Below the pieces are notes generated by a model, which had not been told where the DNA came from, did no database searches, and worked only from the letters and a program-made list of their open reading frames with translations. A DNA stretch of 5,417 bases from an uncultured Bacilli bacterium (GTDB lineage: Bacteria > Bacillota_I > Bacilli_A > RF39 > UBA660): the NCBI GenBank assembly GCA_944350395.1, contig CALVPA010000043.1, forward strand, positions 1-5,417, written 5' to 3'. The translations under genes were made by a program, and so were the position numbers. Position 1 is the first letter of the stretch. Each line of letters opens with the position of its first letter. Below are positions 1-5,243 of the stretch, piece after piece.

Positions 1-2220
1 ACATGTATCTGTTCCGCTTGCAGTTATTTCTCCTGATAAGGTTTGGTAAATATCCAAATAGTCTTGATAATTATTATACTTTCTAGGTAGGTTATCTTCA
101 TCTTCATAACTTTTCAAATCTGCATCAAATGACGAATAATCTACTTCTGATGTCACACAAGTTCTATTTGCTGAAATTTTTGGTGTATATTTATCTAATA
201 CAAAATACTGTCCTGCAGCAACATATTTTTCTCCGGGCAATTCGATATCTATGTTTTCTTTACAAGCAACTTCACAGTAGCTTTTTCCGGCAGCATTTTG
301 AGTTTCATCAGCTTCTATAATAGTAAATCCTGAACTCGTTCCTTTCGGCAAAGTACATGTCTTTAAATCGTTATTTTCATGAAAGACTGCGGTAGTTCCA
401 GTATCATCCGGTTCACATACAGCAGATACTACATCGTCTTCGCAAACTGGTGTATCACTTAAACAATAAGTGATTTGATAAACTGCAGGGTTTAAATATG
501 CATCATCTATTTTAATTGCTTTTGATTTGATATCAGTCAATTTATATCTTCCACCTGGAAATGCATCAAAAGTTCTATTAATGCTAAATTGAAATCCATT
601 ATTGGTATCATTGGCTTGTTTATTAATAGTCAAAGAAGTCGATGGTACAGTGGCATTCAAATATGCTGTAAGACTAAGTTTGCCATTCGTAGCATCCATA
701 CTTCCATGATTACAATCTGATGTAAGATTACCATTTTCATCCAGTTTACAACCAGTTGCTGTATCATAACAAGTAACTTCATTACCGCTTTCGTCAACAC
801 TACAGAAGTTAGTATGAGTAATATAGAAATTATTTCCTTCTCGATAATATCTATCATTAGTGGAAGCTGCTTTTATATACCAATTATAAAATTCCTTTAC
901 ATTAGCGGCGGTTATTGGATATACAGCCGATGTATACTCTATATTACTTAAAGATTCTATGCCTAATTGTTTAAATATCAAACTGTCATTAAATTTAGAA
1001 CTTTTTGCTGCATTCCTCATTTGAGTTGTATTTTCATTGACAGTAGCTAAAAACAAATAATAATTCGTATAAACATCTTTTCCTTCACAAACTGTTGGAG
1101 TTTCAACTTTAGTATTGCCAATCGTTATAGTTATTTTTCCGTTAAACTGTAACCACGTTGCTGGCGCATAAGCTTCCCAACCTGTTCCGTTTGTTACTGT
1201 TCCACTAGTTGATAAACTAGAAGTCTGAAGTTTGTATAAGCTTTGATAATATGCGTAGTTGTCACAATTTCCTCTACATGCAAGTGCTTCTCTACCTAAA
1301 ACAGTATAACTAACACCTGTCTTATAATAAGTTTTAGACTTATTTGCTTCAGAAGCAGGCGAACTACAGAACAAACCATTGCTTCCCATTAATCTACCGT
1401 TGCTAGCAACTACTTTTGCTTGATTGCTAAGACCCGATATACTAATTGAAGTATTAGAGTTATTATAATTATTTATATTATCAGATGCCACTAAAGTAGA
1501 TGCAGCGATTGCTTGCCACTTTGCATCTTCACTAGTTGTAGAAGGAGAATCAACTTTCATAAAAATTGTATAAGTTCCATCTGGAATATCTTTACTCAAA
1601 TCTAATGTAGCTTTAAAACCACCCTGTAAAGTGTGAGTAGCGCCTGTTATACACATTCCACCACTAACATTTCCATTGTAATCCTTATACTGATCTCTCG
1701 AAGTACGAGTACAGTTCCAATAAGTCAAATCATAATAATGTAGTCCAGAAGTTAAGCTTGCAACATCAGTCATAGAAGGATCTGCATAAGCAATATCGAA
1801 AATATATGGAGTGTTAGCTTCTATCGAACTTTCTGATTTAGCTAAAACAAAAGTTATGGATGTATCATCGGCCTTACTAGATGTAGTTTTACCGCCAAGA
1901 TCGTTGTCTACACCTTTATTAAAAGCCCATCCGTAAATAGAAAGTCTATTGTCTTCTATATCGATATATGTTATGTCGTAAACTATGCCTTTAGATGATG
2001 TGTCTTTATATCCAGTATCCACAAGTTCTATAGGATTGTAATAAGAATTGGATGTTGAACAAACACTCGATCCTTTATTAGAATCTGCTGAATCTATTCC
2101 CCAATAATAATTTAATCCAGTAATCGAACTTTTATATGGTGTTCCAAGCTCTATGGCTTTAACTTCACTAACTTGTAGAAAGATAAAAGAAAGTAAAATC
2201 AGAGAGCAAATTTTTTTCAT
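1..2220 (-). CDS. Large cysteine-rich secreted surface protein (partial, 3' end outside window)
   Basis: Reading from the ATG at 2220, the frame stays open for 740 codons to the left edge, so the C-terminus is missing. I do not recognise a named family. Residues 1-22 form a signal peptide (MKKICSLILLSFIFLQ, then SEVKA), so the protein is exported. Residues about 81-223 look like a beta-rich module, opening with LSIYGWAF (93-100) and closing with a GGFKATLDL...DGTYTIFMKV pattern (200-223). Residues 255-375 are Ser/Thr/Asn-rich. Two similar short Cys loops lie at 473-503, and a CEVAC...AGQYF...RTC module at 649-688. The mature part has 19 cysteines, suggesting disulfides or metal binding. A perfect AAGGAGG eight bases upstream fixes the start. 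The gene overlaps the preceding one by ATGA. An adhesin or surface-layer role is plausible but inferred. Whether the C-terminus carries a membrane helix, a sortase signal or repeats cannot be seen. Confidence 0.9.
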   Translation of the reverse strand, partial: MKKICSLILLSFIFLQVSEVKAIELGTPYKSSITGLNYYWGIDSADSNKGSSVCSTSNSYYNPIELVDTGYKDTSSKGIVYDITYIDIEDNRLSIYGWAFNKGVDNDLGGKTTSSKADDTSITFVLAKSESSIEANTPYIFDIAYADPSMTDVASLTSGLHYYDLTYWNCTRTSRDQYKDYNGNVSGGMCITGATHTLQGGFKATLDLSKDIPDGTYTIFMKVDSPSTTSEDAKWQAIAASTLVASDNINNYNNSNTSISISGLSNQAKVVASNGRLMGSNGLFCSSPASEANKSKTYYKTGVSYTVLGREALACRGNCDNYAYYQSLYKLQTSSLSTSGTVTNGTGWEAYAPATWLQFNGKITITIGNTKVETPTVCEGKDVYTNYYLFLATVNENTTQMRNAAKSSKFNDSLIFKQLGIESLSNIEYTSAVYPITAANVKEFYNWYIKAASTNDRYYREGNNFYITHTNFCSVDESGNEVTCYDTATGCKLDENGNLTSDCNHGSMDATNGKLSLTAYLNATVPSTSLTINKQANDTNNGFQFSINRTFDAFPGGRYKLTDIKSKAIKIDDAYLNPAVYQITYCLSDTPVCEDDVVSAVCEPDDTGTTAVFHENNDLKTCTLPKGTSSGFTIIEADETQNAAGKSYCEVACKENIDIELPGEKYVAAGQYFVLDKYTPKISANRTCVTSEVDYSSFDADLKSYEDEDNLPRKYNNYQDYLDIYQTLSGEITASGTDTC

Positions 2221-2780
2221 TTTATTCGCCTCCTTCTTACTATCAAAATAATAATAGCTACTACTATAATTATGATTAATGATATTAATACAATGACTAA
2301 CCTAACATTGACTTTTTTTTCATCTTTTTTATTTTGATTTTCCGCTTTATTTTCATAAGTTCCATCAAACCATATATCATCTTCACAGCTGTCATTTAAC
2401 TCGCAATATTGTTTATAATAAGGTATTTTTAATTCATATGATTTTATAGGACCTTCACACATAGAATTATAAAATTCTACATTATATACTCCACCATTTA
2501 AAGTAAGTGTTTCCCCGTTACTTATTTCGTAGAGATTATATTGATTGCTAAAAGAAACGGTAAAACTTTCTGGTAAACTATTAGTTGAAATTCTAAAATA
2601 ACCTTCCTGAAAGTCTCCATTCATATCTATGTAATCATCAGCATAAGTTAAATCAAAAGTAAAGTTATCAAGTTGAGTTTGTAAGCTATTTATCTCTTCA
2701 TAAGAGCATTCAGCATTAACATTTAATATAAACGTAGAAGAAAAAATAATTGTGACTAAAAGTTGTAATACTTTGCTCAT
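2217..2780 (-). CDS. Small single-pass (type I) membrane protein with four-Cys ectodomain, paralog of its upstream neighbour
   Basis: This is a 187-aa protein of no family I can name. Residues 1-23 are a signal peptide ending VNA, followed at once by ECSYEE. The ectodomain (24-158) is acidic, has predicted beta character and four cysteines (25, 108, 126, 132). A Lys/Asn/Glu-rich linker (142-158) leads to a membrane helix (about 160-181), then the cytoplasmic tail RRRRIK. The expected topology is outside-facing with a very short inner tail. I prefer the ATG at 2780 over the in-frame GTG at 2789. ATG 2780 overlaps the upstream stop as ATGA, has AAGGGG 8 bases upstream, and gives a clean signal peptide. 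The gene sits between a paralog and the large secreted protein and overlaps both. It may anchor, export or assemble the large protein at the surface; this is inferred from context only. Confidence 0.87.
   Translation of the reverse strand: MSKVLQLLVTIIFSSTFILNVNAECSYEEINSLQTQLDNFTFDLTYADDYIDMNGDFQEGYFRISTNSLPESFTVSFSNQYNLYEISNGETLTLNGGVYNVEFYNSMCEGPIKSYELKIPYYKQYCELNDSCEDDIWFDGTYENKAENQNKKDEKKVNVRLVIVLISLIIIIVVAIIILIVRRRRIK
2229..2235 (-). promoter_or_regulatory. Ribosome binding site of the large secreted protein, inside the upstream gene
   Basis: AAGGAGG on the minus strand, 8 bases before the ATG at 2220. It lies in the last codons of the upstream gene (AGA AGG AGG CGA), where it also encodes the basic Arg tail of that membrane protein. 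This supports translational coupling. Confidence 0.85.
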
Positions 2781-3511
2781 AATCTCCACCCCTTGTTCTT
2801 GTTGCGTTTTTTAATGATTACTATGATGGATATAGTGATAGCGATTATGACTATAAATATCAATAAATACATTTTCCAGTTTTTCTTAAAAAGATTAGTG
2901 ATTTCTTCAATTGCATCATTTTCATCTTTATTTGGATTATTATTTTCATTATTAACTTTTATTTTTTCTAAAAAATCATCTGCATCTTTAATTCCTAATT
3001 CTTTGGCTGTAAACTTTTGACAATAATATAAAGATGAGTTTTGACAAAATGTATATTCGCTATATGCATTATATTTTGGTTTTGTTAGATTAATAGTTCT
3101 AATTGTTTGACCATAACAATCTTCGTTTGCTGAATTTATCTTTATCGTATAATTATATATTTTGCCAAAATCTCTATTTGTAAATGTATAAGTGCCATCT
3201 TCGGTATCCTCGTTAGTAATTGTAATAGAGTTTTTATAGACATCGGCATCGACAGTTACATAGATATCGTCCGTAATATTATAAATCGATATTTCAAATT
3301 CAAAATTAGGAATAGTAAAACTCGTCGTATCATCGTTTACTTTTATCTCTTTAGTTTCACTCTTGTCTATAACTTCATAACTCGCTTTTACATAAGAAGC
3401 AATTTGTCCTAAATCTTTAGATACAGAATTGGAACAAGAAAGTGCATTTACGCCCATAATGTCGAATATTAAAAGCGATATAAATATTACAAAATAATTA
3501 CAATATTTCAT
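2777..3511 (-). CDS. Single-pass (type I) membrane protein with four-Cys ectodomain, first gene of surface operon
   Basis: This is a 244-aa protein with no recognised family. Residues 1-23 form a signal peptide (hydrophobic YFVIFISLLIF, ending GVNA) before LSCSNS. The ectodomain (24-210) carries cysteines at 26, 132, 156 and 164 and many beta-like Thr/Ile/Tyr stretches. An acidic, Asn-rich stalk (about 185-205) precedes a membrane helix (about 213-233) and the basic tail KKRNKNKGWRL. It resembles the next gene's product in order of parts, the VNA cleavage site, the first Cys within three residues of it, and a C-x-G...L-x-x-P-x-Y-x-x-Y segment before the last Cys pair (132-150 here, 108-125 there). 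It lacks a convincing lipobox. The start is supported by AGGCGGTG six bases upstream (core) and by the signal peptide. It is promoter-proximal in a three-gene overlapping operon and probably belongs to a surface complex with the large Cys-rich protein (inferred). Confidence 0.88.
   Translation of the reverse strand: MKYCNYFVIFISLLIFDIMGVNALSCSNSVSKDLGQIASYVKASYEVIDKSETKEIKVNDDTTSFTIPNFEFEISIYNITDDIYVTVDADVYKNSITITNEDTEDGTYTFTNRDFGKIYNYTIKINSANEDCYGQTIRTINLTKPKYNAYSEYTFCQNSSLYYCQKFTAKELGIKDADDFLEKIKVNNENNNPNKDENDAIEEITNLFKKNWKMYLLIFIVIIAITISIIVIIKKRNKNKGWRL
2784..2794 (-). promoter_or_regulatory. Ribosome binding site within the end of the upstream gene
   Basis: AAGGGGTGGAG on the minus strand. 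The AAGGGG part is 8 bases from ATG 2780, and the GGAG part only 3 bases from it. It is encoded by the last codons (Lys-Gly-Trp-Arg) of the upstream gene. The in-frame GTG at 2789 falls inside this motif, which argues against GTG as the start. Confidence 0.65.
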
Positions 3512-3515
3512 CTAG

Positions 3516-3523
3516 CACCGCCT
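3516..3523 (-). promoter_or_regulatory. Ribosome binding site of first surface-operon gene
   Basis: AGGCGGTG on the minus strand matches the consensus AGGAGGTG at 7 of 8 positions and lies just before the ATG at 3511. It supports that start. Confidence 0.7.
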
Positions 3524-3535
3524 ACTCTATTAAAC

Positions 3536-3564
3536 ATTATAGCATAACAATGTATTTTTTTAAA
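3536..3564 (-). promoter_or_regulatory. Sigma-A-type promoter of the surface operon (extended -10)
   Basis: On the minus strand a perfect TATAAT (3541-3536) is preceded by TGC, an extended -10 element. TTTAAA (3564-3559), a 4 of 6 match to TTGACA, sits 17 bases upstream. The predicted start near 3529 leaves a leader of about 18 bases that contains the ribosome binding site. No riboswitch-sized leader exists. Confidence 0.7.
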
Positions 3565-3586
3565 GCAAAAAATCGATTTATATGAT
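3559..3586 (+). promoter_or_regulatory. Possible promoter of the protease/phosphoesterase operon
   Basis: TATGAT (3581-3586) lies 16 bases after TTTAAA (3559-3564), with a predicted start near 3593 just ahead of the AAGGTGAT site. TTTAAA is self-complementary, so the same six bases can serve as the -35 of the divergent minus-strand promoter. An alternative -10 is TAAAAT at 3586-3591 preceded by TGA, but its transcript would begin inside the ribosome binding site. The region is AT-rich, so the call is tentative. Confidence 0.4.
3570..3579. repeat. 10-bp perfect palindrome in divergent promoter region (possible operator)
   Basis: AAATCGATTT is its own reverse complement and lies in the spacer of the proposed plus-strand promoter. 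A regulator bound here would cover that promoter and abut the shared -35 element. No regulator gene is visible in the window. Short AT-rich palindromes also arise by chance. Confidence 0.25.
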
Positions 3587-3595
3587 AAAATAAAA

Positions 3596-3603
3596 AAGGT
3601 GAT
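3596..3603 (+). promoter_or_regulatory. Ribosome binding site that decides the GTG start of the CPBP protease
   Basis: AAGGTGAT, the 3' half of the extended Shine-Dalgarno consensus, ends 5 bases before the GTG at 3609. The nearby ATG at 3613 is out of frame, so GTG is the supported start. Confidence 0.7.
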
Positions 3604-3608
3604 ATAAA

Positions 3609-4274
3609 GTGAATGTTAAAAATTTTATAAAATCGATTGGATTTATTTTTTTATATCTGTTTTTAAATGTACTCATAAGTCTAATCAGTTACTTTATAAA
3701 AACTGACAATCTTTTATTAGAAAATGTTATTTTAGTTTTAGAAAACATATTTATACTATTAATCATTTACTCGATAATGAGAAAAAAGATGATTAATGAA
3801 TTCAATAATTTTAAGAAAAATTATAAAAAAAATATTTCAATATCTATAAAGTACTGGTTTATGGGATTCGTTTTTATGATTATAACAAATCTAATAATTA
3901 CTTTATTATTTATAAAGGGCATTGCGCCAAATGAAGAATCGAATAGAGAAATTTTAAATATGTATCCTCTCTACTCTATAATATCGATGTGTTTGATAGG
4001 TCCGTTTATAGAAGAATTGCTGTTTAGACTTAATTTTTCCGATGTATTTAAAAATAGAAAGGCCTATATCATTGTAACTGGTATCATTTTTGGCTCTATG
4101 CACGTCATACTTAGTTTAGAAACGGTAAGAGATCTATTTTATATAATACCTTACTCTTGTTTAGGAATAGCATTTGGGGCTATTTATTACGATACTAAAA
4201 ACATTTATTCTAGTATATTTGCGCATTCTCTTCACAATACACTTACGATAGCGATAATACTCTTTGGAATTTAG
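3609..4274 (+). CDS. CPBP/Abi-family (CAAX protease, Rce1-like) intramembrane metalloprotease
   Basis: This 221-aa protein is very hydrophobic, with about six to seven membrane segments (roughly 5-30, 38-57, 82-103, 117-133, 152-169, 175-195, 199-220). The three family motifs are present in order in the C-terminal half: EELLFR (Glu135, Glu136, Arg140), FGSMH (Phe161, His165) and HSLHN (His206, Asn210). In this family the Glu and His residues form the catalytic centre inside the membrane, so the enzyme looks active. Bacterial members act in peptide processing, bacteriocin self-immunity and cell-envelope functions. The substrate here cannot be deduced. It starts with GTG, and its stop codon overlaps the ribosome binding site of the following phosphoesterase, so the two are probably co-transcribed. 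The divergent surface-protein operon is a candidate partner by position only. Confidence 0.93.
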   Translation: MNVKNFIKSIGFIFLYLFLNVLISLISYFIKTDNLLLENVILVLENIFILLIIYSIMRKKMINEFNNFKKNYKKNISISIKYWFMGFVFMIITNLIITLLFIKGIAPNEESNREILNMYPLYSIISMCLIGPFIEELLFRLNFSDVFKNRKAYIIVTGIIFGSMHVILSLETVRDLFYIIPYSCLGIAFGAIYYDTKNIYSSIFAHSLHNTLTIAIILFGI

Positions 4275-4278
4275 GAGG
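4273..4278 (+). promoter_or_regulatory. Ribosome binding site of the phosphoesterase, overlapping the upstream stop
   Basis: AGGAGG lies 6 bases before the ATG at 4285 and shares two bases with the TAG stop of the protease gene. This points to translation of both from one message. Confidence 0.85.
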
Positions 4279-4284
4279 ATTTAA

Positions 4285-5196
4285 ATGAAAAAAGAAAAAG
4301 ATAAAAAGGAAACTGTTAGTGAAACTTTAGAAACTGTAAAAAAAGCAAAACGACCGCTTATATCGAAACTGTTATTTTTGTTTCTTGTAATTGCACTTAT
4401 TTATATATATGCTAGATATATCGGTACGACTGGTCTAAAGATAAAAGAATATAACATTATAAATGAAAATATACCATCGAGTTTTGATGGCTTTTCGATA
4501 GTACAATTTAGCGATTTAGAAATCGGTTCTACTTTTTTTATAGATGACTTAGATAATCTCGTTAAAAACATAAATGATTTAAAACCAGACATAGTAGTAT
4601 TCACTGGAGATATAGTATCTAATAGTTACTCACTAAATAGTAAAGAAGAAAAGACTCTAATAGAAAAGCTAAGCAGTATAGATCCTCTAATAGGTAAATA
4701 TTCTGTCCGCGGTGATGATGACTGCAAGAGCGACCTATACGAGAGAGTTACAAGCGAATCTGGTTTTAAAGATATAACTAATTCCTATGAACTAATTTAC
4801 TATAAAGGTTTAGTTCCTATAGTGTTATATGGTTTAGATTCCTTAAATGCTGGCAGCCAAAATTTCGATAGTACTTTTGCATATCCAAGTGATGACGAAG
4901 ATACGACATCCATGGCTACTTATAGAATTCTACTTGCACATGAGCCTGATACAGCAGATTTGGTGAGCAAATATAACATATCACTCATGTTATCTGGTCA
5001 CTCACACAATTCAGAGTTAAATATACCATACATTAGAGATTACTATCATATACCAGGAGCTACAAAATATTACAGTGATAAATATGATATCAACGGTATG
5101 GAATTATACGTATCAGGTGGGCTTGGAACATCTAAATATAAAGTTAGATTGTTTAGTAGACCTAGTATATCTATCTATAGATTATATACCGATTAA
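4285..5196 (+). CDS. Membrane-anchored calcineurin-like metallophosphoesterase (YkuE/YaeI type) with altered active site
   Basis: This 303-aa protein has a charged Lys/Glu-rich N-terminus (1-24), then one membrane helix (about 26-45), so the catalytic domain should face outside. The fold is recognisable from FSDLEIG (75-81), KPDIVVFTGDIV (100-111), GKYSVRGDDD (137-146), LLAHEPD (216-222) and SGHSH (237-241). These match the order of calcineurin-like phosphoesterase motifs. Three positions differ from the usual DxH and GNH(D/E) signatures: His of motif I is Glu79, and Asn-His of GNHD is Asp144-Asp145. Asp77, Asp109, His219, His239 and His241 are kept. Relatives such as YkuE hydrolyse phosphate esters at the cell envelope. 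Whether this protein still does so, or uses different metals, is open. It is second in an operon with the CPBP protease; the 5' boundary is firm because of AGGAGG. Confidence 0.9.
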   Translation: MKKEKDKKETVSETLETVKKAKRPLISKLLFLFLVIALIYIYARYIGTTGLKIKEYNIINENIPSSFDGFSIVQFSDLEIGSTFFIDDLDNLVKNINDLKPDIVVFTGDIVSNSYSLNSKEEKTLIEKLSSIDPLIGKYSVRGDDDCKSDLYERVTSESGFKDITNSYELIYYKGLVPIVLYGLDSLNAGSQNFDSTFAYPSDDEDTTSMATYRILLAHEPDTADLVSKYNISLMLSGHSHNSELNIPYIRDYYHIPGATKYYSDKYDINGMELYVSGGLGTSKYKVRLFSRPSISIYRLYTD

Positions 5197-5206
5197 CAAA
5201 TTAGAT

Positions 5207-5237
5207 AACTCTTTCATATTTTATAATTGAAGGAGTT
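5207..5237 (+). other. Hairpin overlapping the ribosome binding site of the next gene (attenuator or terminator)
   Basis: AACTCTTTCA (5207-5216) pairs with TGAAGGAGTT (5228-5237) over ten positions, including one G-U pair, around an AT-rich loop that can pair further (ATT 5218-5220 with AAT 5225-5227). The right arm contains GAAGGAG (5229-5235), the Shine-Dalgarno of the ATG at 5244. GCTTTT follows, so it could also act as a weak intrinsic terminator for the phosphoesterase operon. In RNA reading through from upstream, the hairpin would hide the ribosome binding site. Confidence 0.5.
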
Positions 5238-5243
5238 GCTTTT

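Noticed and set aside
129..320. Plus-strand open frame of 63 codons
   Set aside because: It is antisense to the continuous large secreted-protein frame; no supporting ribosome site or recognisable product.
657..857. Minus-strand open frame of 66 codons in another frame
   Set aside because: It lies wholly inside the large secreted-protein gene in a different frame, with no signs of an independent gene.
2778..2789. GTG at 2789 as start of the 187-aa membrane protein gene (would give 190 aa)
   Set aside because: The GTG lies inside the Shine-Dalgarno motif itself, whereas ATG 2780 has good spacing, the ATGA overlap and a better signal peptide start.
2793..3020. Plus-strand open frame of 75 codons
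   Set aside because: It is antisense to the well-supported 244-aa membrane protein gene, and its hydrophobicity is the mirror of that gene's membrane helix and stalk codons.
2777..3511. Lipoprotein status for the two small membrane proteins because a Cys follows the signal peptide
   Set aside because: The residues before the Cys (ALSC and NAEC) do not form a proper lipobox, and both proteins already have a C-terminal membrane helix.
4401..4604. Minus-strand open frame of 67 codons
   Set aside because: It is antisense to the N-terminal half of the phosphoesterase, which has clear family motifs.
5222..5227. TATAAT as a -10 element for the last gene
   Set aside because: It sits in the hairpin loop, has no -35 at a workable distance (TTAACA is 23 bases away), and the predicted start would fall inside the ribosome binding site.
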